DNA of 64,000 nucleotides from Rhizobium sophorae (GTDB taxonomy: Bacteria > Pseudomonadota > Alphaproteobacteria > Rhizobiales > Rhizobiaceae), in NCBI RefSeq assembly GCF_013087515.1, contig NZ_JABFCN010000066.1, positions 124,001-188,000 of the forward strand, in the 5' to 3' direction. Shown one piece after another: positions 45,301 through 53,601 of this stretch. The notes under the pieces are model-generated. The model made no database searches, was not told the origin of the DNA, and saw nothing but the letters and a program-made list of their open reading frames with translations. Numbering within the stretch: the stretch's first letter is position 1; every line of letters begins with the position of its first letter. Made by a program: the position numbers and the translations under genes.

Positions 45301-48300
45301 GGTATGTCAGCCAGTCGGCGGAGACCGAGGACCGGCTCGAGGTCGCCGATTCCGTGTCGAGCGAACTGCGCAAGATCGCCCGGCGCACCTGGCGTTATTT
45401 CGAGACCTTCACGACGGCCGAGCAGAACTATCTGCCGCCGGACAATGTCCAGGAAACGCCGCATGTGATCGTCGCGGCGCGCACCTCGCCGACCAATATC
45501 GGCGTCTATCTGCTTTCCGTCGTTTCCGGCCGGCATTTCGGCTGGTTCTCCTTCGAGGAGACGCTTGAGCGGCTGGAGCAGACGATCGCCACGATCGATA
45601 GAATGGAGAAATTCCGCGGTCACCTGTTCAACTGGTACCACACCGATACACTGCAGACGCTTGGCCCTCGTTACGTCTCGGCCGTCGACAGCGGCAATCT
45701 CGCCGGTCATCTGATCGCCATTTCGTCGGCCTGCCGCAACTGGGCCGAGGCGCCGTCCGCCCATATGCAGGGCAATCTCGACGGCGTCGGCGACACGGCC
45801 GGCATTCTCGGCGAAGTGCTGGCGGACCTGCCCGACGACCGCAAGACCGTGCGCCCGCTGCGCCGGCGCCTGGAGGAGCGCATCGTCGGCTTCCAGAACG
45901 CACTCGCCGCCGTCAAGCGCGAGCACGAATTCGCCTCGATCCGCATCATCAACCTCGCCGTTCTCGCGCGAGATATCGAGAAGCTCGCCGCCAATCTCGA
46001 CCATGAGGTCAAGTCGAAGCAGAGCGAAGAGGTCACCCTGTGGGCGGCATCGTTGGTGAAGGTCTGCGAGGCGCATATTTCCGACAGCACCTTCGATCTT
46101 TCCAAGGTCGATGCGCTGAGGCCGCGGCTGGTGGCGCTGCGCGACAAGGCGCGCGATCTCGCCTTCTCGATGGATTTCGGCTTCCTGTTCCGGCCGGAGC
46201 GGCGTCTGCTGTCGATCGGCTACCGCGTCGAAAGCGGTGAACTCGACCAGGCCTGCTATGACCTTCTCGCCTCGGAATGCCGCCTGACCAGCCTCTTCGG
46301 TATCGCCAAGGGCGATCTGCCGACGGAACACTGGTACCGCCTCGGCCGCCAGGTCGTGCCTGTGGGGTCACGTGGCGCGCTGGTTTCCTGGTCCGGCTCG
46401 ATGTTCGAATATCTGATGCCGCCGCTCGTCATGCAGGAGCGCGGCGGGGGGATTCTTAACCAGACGAACAATCTGGTCGTCGTCGAGCAGATGAATTACG
46501 CCCGCAAGCTCGGTATTCCCTGGGGCATTTCGGAAGCGGCCTTCAATGCCCGCGACCACAACCTCAATTATCAGTACACGAATTTCGGCGTGCCGACGCT
46601 CGGCCTGAAGCGCGGTCTCGGCCACAATGCCGTCATCGCGCCTTACGCCTCGCTGCTCGCTGCCCAGTACGACCCGCCGGGGGCGCTTGAAAACCTGCAG
46701 AGGCTGCGCAAGGTCGGTGCGCTCGGCAAGTTCGGCTTTCACGACGCCGTCGACTTCACGCCGACGCGCGTGCCGGAAGGCAAGAAATGCGCGGTGGTCT
46801 ACAATTATTATGCCCACCATCACGGCATGTCGATCGCTGCCGTCGCCAACGTCGCCTTCAACGGTCATCTGCGCGAGCTCTTCCACGCCGATCCCGTCAT
46901 CGAGGCGGCAGAGCTCCTGCTGCAGGAAAAGGCGCCGCGCGACATTCCCGTCATGAGCGGCAAGCATGAATCCGACACGCCGGCCAGCATCCAGGACGAT
47001 CTCCTGCGGCCGGAACTCCGGAAGATCAGCGATCCGGCTTCGCGCGACCGCGAACTCGTGTTCCTGTCGAACGGCCATTATTCACTGATGCTGACGGCGA
47101 CGGGCGCCGGCTATTCCCGCTGGAACGGTCTTGCCGTATCGCGTTGGAAAGCCGATCCGACCGAAGACCGCTGGGGCAGCTTCATCTTCCTGCGCGATAC
47201 CGCCACCAACGAATGGTGGTCGACGAGCGCCGAGCCGAAGGGTGTCGAAGGCGAAAAGATCAAGGTCGAATTCGCCGACGAGAAGGCGCAGTTCACCAAG
47301 ACGGTCGGCGACCTCACCAGCGAGGTAGAGTGCATCATCGCGACCGAGCATGATGCCGAGGCCCGCCGCGTCACCCTGCTCAACATGGGCACGGAAGACC
47401 GTTTCATCGAGGTCACCTCCTATCTCGAACCGGTGATTACCTCCGACGATACCGACAATGCGCATCCGGCATTCGCCCGCATGTTCGTCAAGACAGAGAT
47501 CGGCAAGCGCGGCGACGTCATCCGCGCCGAACGCAACAAGCGCGATCCGAACGAGCCGAACATCAGCATCGCACATCTGATCGTCGACAATGCCGGCGAC
47601 ACCCGCCATACCGAATTCGAGACCGACCGGCGCAAGTTCATCGGCCGTGGCCGCAGTCTTGCCGATGCGGCCGCCTTCGATCCAGGTGCTACGCTTTCCG
47701 GCAGCGACGGCTTCATGCTCGATGCCGTCATGTCGCTGCGTCGAACCGTCCGCGTACCCGCCGGCAAGAAAGTCAGCGTGATCTTCTGGACGATTGCGGC
47801 GCCAAGCCGCGAGGAAGTCGACAAGGCGGTCAATCGCTACCGTCATCCCGATGCCTTCACTCACGAGCTCGTCCAGGCCTGGACACGCACGCAGGTGCAG
47901 ATGCGCCATGTCGGCGTCACCTCGCAGCAGGCTGCTGCCTTCCAGCATCTCGGACGTTATCTCGTCTATCCCGACATGCAACTGCGCAAGGATGAGGCGA
48001 CCGTCGAGGCCGGCCTGCAGTCGCAATCGGCGCTTTGGCCGCTGGCGATCTCCGGCGACTTCCCTATCTTCACGCTGCGCATCAACGACGACATGGATCT
48101 CGACATCGCCCGCGAGGCGCTGCTGGCGCAGGAATATCTGCGCTCGCGCGGCGTCACTGCCGATCTCGTCATCATGAACGAACGCGCCTCTTCCTATGCG
48201 CAGGACATGCAGCATGCGCTCGATGCCATGTGCGAAAACGTGCGCCGCATGGGCCAGGCCGACGGATTGCGCCAGCATATCTTTGCGGTTCGCAAGGACC

Positions 48301-50897
48301 TGATGGAGGAAAGCACCTACCATGCGCTGATCGCGGCTTCCCGCGTCACGCTGCATACCAAGAATGGCAAGGTCGTCGACCAGATCAACCGCGCCGTCGC
48401 GCTGTCTGCACCCTCCAAGGAAGAGCTGCAGGAGGTGGAACGGGCTGAGCGCAACAAAGCCCCCGTCAAGCGTATCGCGCCGGTGCCGCCACCTGTCGTG
48501 CCGGCCGTCGTCATCGAGGAGGAAGGCGATCTCGACTTCTGGAACGGCATCGGCGGCTTTGCCCGCGACGGACGCGAATATGTCGTTCGGCTGCCCGGAG
48601 GTCATGCGACGCCGCAGCCTTGGATCAATGTCATCTCCAATGACAGATTCGGCTTCCACGTGTCGGCCGAGGGCTCGGGCTTCACCTGGAGCGCCAATTC
48701 GCGCGACTATCAGCTGACCTCCTGGTCGAACGATGCCGTGGTCAACCGTTCGGGCGAGGCATTCTATCTCACCGATCTCGACAGCGGTGCTGTCATGACG
48801 CCGTTTGCAGCGCTTTCCCGCCGCCCGGACATCCGCTTCGAAGCCCGCCACGGGCTCGGTTATTCCGTCTTCTCCAGCGTTCAACACGAGATTGCGCTCG
48901 AGCTGACGCTGACGATCGACCGCGAAAAACCGGTGAAACTGCAGCGCCTGCGCCTGCGCAATACCGGTTCGGCCAGCCGTAAGCTGCGTCTCTACGGTTA
49001 CGTCGAATGGGTCCTCGGCAGCAATCCGGCCCGCACGGTGCCTTTCATCCTGTCGAGCCACGACGAGGAGACGGGAGCGCTGTTTGCCACCAATCCCTAC
49101 AGCATCGATTTTTCCAACCGCACCGCCTTCTTCGCGGCGAGCGAGACGCTTTCGAGCTTCTCGGCAAGCCGGCGAGAATTCATCGGCAAGGCGGGAACGA
49201 TCCAGACGCCGCAGGCCGTCACCTCCGCCGCTGCCCTTTCCGGTACGACAGATCTCGACGGTGATCCGGCCGCGGCTCTTGCGATCGACATCGAGCTCGG
49301 CGCCGGCGAGGAGCGTGACTTCACCTTCTTCCTCGGCGATACGCCGACGGAAGAAGAAGCGCGCGCCGTCATCGCCTATATCCGCAAGGCGTCGTTCGAC
49401 GATGCCGTCGAAGCGAACCGCGCCTTCTGGCGAGACTTCACCGGTAGGCTGCAGATATCGACGCCGGATCGCGGGATGAACAATCTCGTCAATACCTGGC
49501 TGCCCTATCAGAGCCTCGGCTGCCGCATCATGGCCCGCACCGCCTTCTACCAGGCAAGCGGCGCCTTCGGCTTCCGCGACCAGCTGCAGGACACGCTGGC
49601 CTTCGTGCTGCACGAACCCTCGCTTGCCCGCCGGCAGATCCTGAATGCCGCTTCGCGGCAATTCCGCGAAGGCGATGTACAGCATTGGTGGCTGCCGGGA
49701 ACGGGTGCCGGCGTGCGTACGCTGATCTCCGACGACGTCGTCTGGCTCAGCTATGCAATCCATCACTATTGCAGTGTCACCGGCGATAAAGACGTGCTCG
49801 ACGAGGAGATCGCCTTCCTGGAAGGGCCGGCCCTGCTCGAAGGCCAGCACGACTCGTTCTACAAGCCGGAAATTTCCGAGGACAAGGCGAGCGTCTACGA
49901 ACACGCGGCGCTGGCGCTCGATCTCGCCATCGCCCGCAAGGGGACAAACGGCCTGCCGCTGTTCCTTGGCGGCGACTGGAACGACGGCATGAACCGCGTC
50001 GGCATCGGCGGGCGCGGCACCAGCGTCTGGCTCGGCTGGTTCCTGGCGGGTGCATTGCGCTCCTTCATTCCCTATGCCGAAGAGCGCGGCGACACGGCCC
50101 GTGCGGAGCGCTGGTCGGCGCATCTTGCCGAGCTGAAGAAGGCCCTCGAAACTGAGGCCTGGGATGGCGGCTACTATCGCCGCGGCACGTTCGACGACGG
50201 TACGCTGCTTGGCTCCCTCGAAAGCCCCGAATGCCGGATCGATTCGATCGCGCAGTCCTGGAGCGTTCTGTCCGGCGAAGGCGACCCGGCCCGCGCCGTC
50301 AAGGCGATGGATGCCGTGCTCGATCAGCTGGTCGATGAGGATGCCCGCATCATCCGGCTGTTCACGCCGCCTTTCGCCGATTCCGCCAAGGATCCCGGCT
50401 ATATCAAGGCCTATCCGCCGGGTGTGCGGGAAAACGGCGGGCAATATACTCATGCCGCGACCTGGGTGGTGATGGCGCTGGCGGAGCTGAAGCGGGGCGA
50501 CGATGCTTTCCGCTGCTTCCAGATCCTCAACCCGATCACCCATGCGTTCGACAAGGCTTCAGCGGAGCAATACCGCGTCGAACCCTATGTCGTAGCGGCC
50601 GACGTCTACGGACATGAGCCCTATACGTCGCGCGGCGGCTGGACCTGGTATACCGGGTCAGCCGGCTGGCTCTACCGCGCCGCCGTCGAGGGCATCCTCG
50701 GCATCCGGCTGAAGGACGGCCGGCTCTATGTACGCCCGTCGCTCCCGTCGGAATGGGACGGTTTTGCGGCAGAGGTGGAGCAAGGCGGCGGCAAATACCG
50801 CATTTCGGTCTCAAAAGCGTCCAATGATAGCGGCTACACTCTGTCGATCAACGGCTGCGAAGTCACCGATCCCGAAGAGGGATATCCGCTCGGATAA
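42378..50897 (+). CDS. ndvB: Cyclic beta-1,2-glucan synthase NdvB (ChvB)
   Basis: 2839 aa, the full length expected for this giant inner-membrane enzyme. It initiates, elongates, cyclises and trims periplasmic beta-1,2-glucan from UDP-glucose; needed for osmotic adaptation and nodule invasion. Membrane segments lie at about 405-470 and 805-980. The GT84 transferase domain has VVPCLISNRDSVDDHV (about 485), the metal-binding TLDADTRL (about 621) and RQHRWARGDW (about 769). The central glucoamylase-like cyclisation region ends near HHHGMSIAAVANV (about 1480). The C-terminal GH94-type phosphorylase domains contain GGDWNDGMNRVG (about 2530) with the catalytic Asp. Confidence 0.97.
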   Translation: MSISHLSPSLPREPETKQIDHNGSIRSTYLSNEDIKAMGDAVARNGVDKLPAFAPFDFFARHKENEKEILRVYRTTATDVEAGETITPAAEWLLDNHYIVEEAIQEVRRDFPRRFYRELPTMVVGGVEVPRTLVLAWLYVAHTHSTISQESLTALVDGFQASETLRIGELWALPSLVRYVLVENLRRISSRVEASRRLRRRANEAADELVRLTDPAAAAAYLKTLEPLAEDNTFSTQFLYRLRDGSQTSSLAITWLDERLEELGRNTEEATTAEHSRLSSGNVTMGNIIRSLREIDDAEWSVWVEQVSHVDKLLWEHSDYGILDSGSRNKYRKQIEKLAKRSPLSEMEIAQLALDMTDAAKASDEPQPHEPNVGGFLSGAQRPKLEARANYRPTVTQHFVRAVRRFNWLAIAVPVMLLTVIAMAIVGKFMANAGMGAFEIVLLLIMFSVPASEGATGLFNTLLSFFVTPARLVGYEFKEGIPEDARTLLVVPCLISNRDSVDDHVRNLEVHYLANPRGEIYFAMLSDWPDSDVEETPADLEVLDYARREIANLSARYAYDGKTRFYLLHRRRLYNPSEGVWMGWERKRGKLHELNMLLRGDRDTTYLPGANAVPANVQYVMTLDADTRLMRDAVTKLVGKLYHPINRPVINPKTGRVESGYGVLQPRVTPSLTTGKDASVFQRVFSINRGLDPYVFTVSDVYQDLAGEGTFTGKGLYHVDAFEASLKGRIDENSVLSHDLLEGSMARCALVTDLELVEDFPIRYEVETSRQHRWARGDWQLLPYMFNPKYGVTALGRWKMFDNLRRSLTPIAWFFASVLGWYFMGPLGALIWQILLIFCLFVAPTLSLINGIIPRTSDIIARAHLYTVWSDITAANAQVALRIVFIADSACMMADAIGRSLYRLFVSRKLMLQWRTAASVQAGGQGTLISYYKAMWHAPALALLALGFAALPGDNAFLVGIPFALLWILSPVVAWYVSQSAETEDRLEVADSVSSELRKIARRTWRYFETFTTAEQNYLPPDNVQETPHVIVAARTSPTNIGVYLLSVVSGRHFGWFSFEETLERLEQTIATIDRMEKFRGHLFNWYHTDTLQTLGPRYVSAVDSGNLAGHLIAISSACRNWAEAPSAHMQGNLDGVGDTAGILGEVLADLPDDRKTVRPLRRRLEERIVGFQNALAAVKREHEFASIRIINLAVLARDIEKLAANLDHEVKSKQSEEVTLWAASLVKVCEAHISDSTFDLSKVDALRPRLVALRDKARDLAFSMDFGFLFRPERRLLSIGYRVESGELDQACYDLLASECRLTSLFGIAKGDLPTEHWYRLGRQVVPVGSRGALVSWSGSMFEYLMPPLVMQERGGGILNQTNNLVVVEQMNYARKLGIPWGISEAAFNARDHNLNYQYTNFGVPTLGLKRGLGHNAVIAPYASLLAAQYDPPGALENLQRLRKVGALGKFGFHDAVDFTPTRVPEGKKCAVVYNYYAHHHGMSIAAVANVAFNGHLRELFHADPVIEAAELLLQEKAPRDIPVMSGKHESDTPASIQDDLLRPELRKISDPASRDRELVFLSNGHYSLMLTATGAGYSRWNGLAVSRWKADPTEDRWGSFIFLRDTATNEWWSTSAEPKGVEGEKIKVEFADEKAQFTKTVGDLTSEVECIIATEHDAEARRVTLLNMGTEDRFIEVTSYLEPVITSDDTDNAHPAFARMFVKTEIGKRGDVIRAERNKRDPNEPNISIAHLIVDNAGDTRHTEFETDRRKFIGRGRSLADAAAFDPGATLSGSDGFMLDAVMSLRRTVRVPAGKKVSVIFWTIAAPSREEVDKAVNRYRHPDAFTHELVQAWTRTQVQMRHVGVTSQQAAAFQHLGRYLVYPDMQLRKDEATVEAGLQSQSALWPLAISGDFPIFTLRINDDMDLDIAREALLAQEYLRSRGVTADLVIMNERASSYAQDMQHALDAMCENVRRMGQADGLRQHIFAVRKDLMEESTYHALIAASRVTLHTKNGKVVDQINRAVALSAPSKEELQEVERAERNKAPVKRIAPVPPPVVPAVVIEEEGDLDFWNGIGGFARDGREYVVRLPGGHATPQPWINVISNDRFGFHVSAEGSGFTWSANSRDYQLTSWSNDAVVNRSGEAFYLTDLDSGAVMTPFAALSRRPDIRFEARHGLGYSVFSSVQHEIALELTLTIDREKPVKLQRLRLRNTGSASRKLRLYGYVEWVLGSNPARTVPFILSSHDEETGALFATNPYSIDFSNRTAFFAASETLSSFSASRREFIGKAGTIQTPQAVTSAAALSGTTDLDGDPAAALAIDIELGAGEERDFTFFLGDTPTEEEARAVIAYIRKASFDDAVEANRAFWRDFTGRLQISTPDRGMNNLVNTWLPYQSLGCRIMARTAFYQASGAFGFRDQLQDTLAFVLHEPSLARRQILNAASRQFREGDVQHWWLPGTGAGVRTLISDDVVWLSYAIHHYCSVTGDKDVLDEEIAFLEGPALLEGQHDSFYKPEISEDKASVYEHAALALDLAIARKGTNGLPLFLGGDWNDGMNRVGIGGRGTSVWLGWFLAGALRSFIPYAEERGDTARAERWSAHLAELKKALETEAWDGGYYRRGTFDDGTLLGSLESPECRIDSIAQSWSVLSGEGDPARAVKAMDAVLDQLVDEDARIIRLFTPPFADSAKDPGYIKAYPPGVRENGGQYTHAATWVVMALAELKRGDDAFRCFQILNPITHAFDKASAEQYRVEPYVVAADVYGHEPYTSRGGWTWYTGSAGWLYRAAVEGILGIRLKDGRLYVRPSLPSEWDGFAAEVEQGGGKYRISVSKASNDSGYTLSINGCEVTDPEEGYPLG

Positions 50898-50932
50898 CAG
50901 CGTTCTCCACGCTGAAAAACACGGCGATTCGC

Positions 50933-50962
50933 GATGGCCAAAAGGGAACCCTTTTGGCCATC
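50933..50962. other. Long perfect palindrome between ndvB and opgC-like gene
   Basis: 30-bp palindrome: 14-bp arms (50933-50946 and 50949-50962) around AA. Lies 36 bp after the ndvB stop, 35 bp before the next ATG. No T run, so it is more likely an mRNA-stabilising or attenuating stem than a full terminator. Confidence 0.6.
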
Positions 50963-50997
50963 GTCGCGTTTGCAAATCGGATAATAAGGAGAGACCC

Positions 50998-52236
50998 ATG
51001 GCAAGCACGCCGACCGAAGCCATCGCCACGGGGCGCAGTTCCCTATCCGCAGCTGCGCCAGTGCGTGACACGAGGCTCGACGTCTTGCGCGGCGTGGCCC
51101 TCATCATGATCTTCATCAATCATGTTCCCGGCCAGATCTTCGAATATGTAACGACGAAGAATTTCGGTTTCTCCGATGCCGCCGAAGCCTTCGTGCTGAT
51201 CTCGGGCATTGCCGTCGGCCTTGCCTATGGATCCCGATTCCAGCCGGGCAACCGGCTCACGGTGGCGATCAAGGCGGTAAAGCGCGCCTTCACCCTTTAT
51301 CTCGCCCATATGATCACCACTTTCATGACGCTCGCGCTCTTCATCTGCGGTGCCTGGCTGTTCCATCGGCCGGGATTGCTGGTAGAAATCAATATCCTGG
51401 CGGTTCTGATGAACCTGAAGGAAGGCATTCCGGCACTGCTCCTGCTCGGCCACCAGATCGGCTACAACAATATCCTGCCGATGTACGGCGCGCTAATGCT
51501 GATGGTGCCGATCATCCTGCTGTTGAATGCGCGCAGCCCTTGGCTGGCGCTCGGCGTCTCGGCCGCGGTCTGGCTGGTTGCGGGCATCTACCAGGTGGCG
51601 CCGCACAACATGCTGATTGAAGACTACTGGTTCCTCAATCCGCTCTCCTGGCAGTTCCTGTTTTCGATCGGCATCGTGTCGATGCTGTATATCAAGCGCG
51701 GCGGCACGATCCCGCGGCATCCGCTGCTGCTTGCGGCCGCTGCCGGTTACGTCATGCTATCCTTCATCTGGGTGACCGGCCATCTCTGGATCTGGGGCAA
51801 TTCGCTTGCGGCACTCGGCCTGCCGACGGTCATCACCGGTTTCGACAAGACCTTCCTGTCGCTGCCGCGGCTGCTGCATGTGCTGGCGCTGACCTATCTG
51901 GTCATCAGCATCCCGGCGCTCTCACGCATCCTGCGCCGTCCTGCGGACCATCCGCTGACGATCCTCGGCCGTCATTCGCTGAACATCTTCGTCGCCGGCA
52001 CCATCCTCGCCATGATCGGCCAGGTGGTGCTCTACATCACCAACAAAGATCAGCTGGCCGGTCCACTCTTCGTGATTGCAGGGATCGCGATACAATTCGC
52101 CTATGCCTATTATCTCGAGCGCAAACGCCAGCAGGGCAAGGTCAAGGGGAAACTTGTCGCCGATACCGCCACCATCCCCGTTCCCGTCCGCATTGGCGGG
52201 ACGGCAAATGCCTTTCGCCGGAACGATCGAAAATAG
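50998..52236 (+). CDS. opgC: OpgC-family membrane protein (periplasmic glucan substitution)
   Basis: 412 aa with about ten transmembrane segments. The N-terminus RDTRLDVLRGVALIMIFINH and GFSDAAEAFVLISGIAVGLA match the OpgC domain of acyltransferase-3-like proteins. OpgC adds succinyl groups to osmoregulated periplasmic glucans in Rhodobacter. Its place directly after ndvB supports the same role on cyclic glucans here. AAGGAGAG precedes the ATG at 50998. Confidence 0.88.
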   Translation: MASTPTEAIATGRSSLSAAAPVRDTRLDVLRGVALIMIFINHVPGQIFEYVTTKNFGFSDAAEAFVLISGIAVGLAYGSRFQPGNRLTVAIKAVKRAFTLYLAHMITTFMTLALFICGAWLFHRPGLLVEINILAVLMNLKEGIPALLLLGHQIGYNNILPMYGALMLMVPIILLLNARSPWLALGVSAAVWLVAGIYQVAPHNMLIEDYWFLNPLSWQFLFSIGIVSMLYIKRGGTIPRHPLLLAAAAGYVMLSFIWVTGHLWIWGNSLAALGLPTVITGFDKTFLSLPRLLHVLALTYLVISIPALSRILRRPADHPLTILGRHSLNIFVAGTILAMIGQVVLYITNKDQLAGPLFVIAGIAIQFAYAYYLERKRQQGKVKGKLVADTATIPVPVRIGGTANAFRRNDRK

Positions 52237-52260
52237 GGCTTGGATTTTCCCGACATGAAG

Positions 52261-52294
52261 GAGCCGGTGGCGGATAGCCGCCGGCTCAATTTTT
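52261..52294 (+). terminator. Terminator after the opgC-like gene
   Basis: GAGCCGG/CCGGCTC stem followed by AATTTTTAT; overlaps the stop of the convergent VOC gene. Confidence 0.8.
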
Positions 52295-52639
52295 ATGAAC
52301 GAGGATGTTCACCAGCTCGCCGAAGGGATCGCGCACATAAAAGCGCCTGACGCCCCAAGGCTCGTCGGCCGGCCCGTACTCGATCGGGAAACCTGAGGCT
52401 GACATCGCCTCGAAAGCGGCATCGAGGTCGTCGACCTCGATGGAGAGGGCGGGCACCTCCGTTCCGGAACCGCCTTCGCTGGCGATGCTGAGCTGAACGT
52501 TCAGCGAGCGTGCGGCGCCGAACGTCGTGATCCAGCCGTGATCCATGATGACGTCAAGACCGAGGATATCCTGATAGAAGCGTTTGGCCGGAGTGATATC
52601 CGCTGCCCGGATATTGGCGACGATGCGCAGGACCTTCAT
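52286..52639 (-). CDS. VOC-family (glyoxalase/bleomycin-resistance fold) protein
   Basis: 117 aa. A single VOC module: MKVLRIVANIRAADITPAKR, FYQDILGLDVIMDHGW, and YVRDPFGELVNILVH at the end, where metal-ligand Glu is expected. The ATG at 52639 has GGGAG eight nt upstream; homology does not extend into the longer frame to 52699. The substrate cannot be inferred. Confidence 0.88.
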   Translation of the reverse strand: MKVLRIVANIRAADITPAKRFYQDILGLDVIMDHGWITTFGAARSLNVQLSIASEGGSGTEVPALSIEVDDLDAAFEAMSASGFPIEYGPADEPWGVRRFYVRDPFGELVNILVHKN

Positions 52640-53549
52640 GGGTTCGCTCCCGAGGTCTCCATGATGGGAAAGGATAGCGGGGATCAGCGCGGCGATCAAT
52701 CATGTGGACAGTGTGGAGACACCGTATCTTACGGCGATCCTCCTTTGCTCCGCGCGGCATGTCCCCGCAAGGAGGGTGATCGGCAGGAGGCTTGCTCTGA
52801 CGCAAAGCACCAAACGCCAGGAAGGCTTGACCCGGCCAAATGCTATCGCGGTGGGCAGCCCGCGCGGCATCCCCATCTCCCTCCTTGTTTAAAGTCCGGA
52901 GATATAGCTGATGTTCGGAGACATGCCTGGCACTTCTGTGATGATTTCTCGCGCGGTCAGCATCGTTTGGCGGAGAGATGCCAGGCAGGTGCGATACCGT
53001 CGCTCGGTTTTCGCCAACGGTTTGAGGGTATGATCCACCTCGGCCTCATCTTCGCGATCGTTGCGCGCAAGGAATTACGATCATACGCTTTATGGCCCAG
53101 ATGGTATGACCTGTCGGGTTATTGCGAAAAGCGGGTAGCTTGCGTGATGTTGCCGACCTGGCCGGCCGCATGATCAAGCGCAGGGGAGCGCATCGGCTAG
53201 CATATGGACCTTGTCGTCAGTCCACCTCTGGAACGCCCCAGCGCCTAATCCTTTGCCCCCTTTCCGCTCGCCGCCGGTGCGCACTATGGCGCTGTCGATC
53301 ATTGAGTACCGATTGTCCGGTCAGCAGTGATGGCATCAACGGCCCGCTCCCCTACTGCGCGTGCTGGACCGGCGTGGACCGCCTTCCACTCACCTACCAT
53401 AGCGCTCTGGCAGCTCCTGCGAGTTTGCGCCCGAGCGCAGGATCCACAAACATCCAATCACAAAGGCCCCGTGCTGCAGTACCCTATGAATCAGTGATCA
53501 ACCTTGGGAATCTTGAATATCGATCTGTCCTCGGTCTGAGAGCAAACAA
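52640..53549. other. Gene-poor region between the VOC gene and ndvA
   Basis: About 0.9 kb. Open frames of up to 211 codons exist (e.g. 52538-53173 +) but have no recognisable motif, atypical composition and no good ribosome binding site. Around 53040-53500 the sequence looks like decayed coding DNA, possibly a transposase remnant, but no frame can be reconstructed. Confidence 0.4.
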
Positions 53550-53582
53550 AAAGGCCGGAAGAGCGTCACCCTTCCGGCCTTT
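53550..53582 (-). terminator. Rho-independent terminator of ndvA
   Basis: 12-bp stem AAAGGCCGGAAG/CTTCCGGCCTTT, 9-nt loop; on the minus strand it is followed by TTTTGTTTG. Twenty bases after the ndvA stop. Confidence 0.85.
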
Positions 53583-53601
53583 ATCTTGAAACCCGAACCG
53601 A

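Noticed and set aside
47082..50543. Open frame of 1153 codons on the minus strand
   Set aside because: Antisense to ndvB with shadow composition and no motif.
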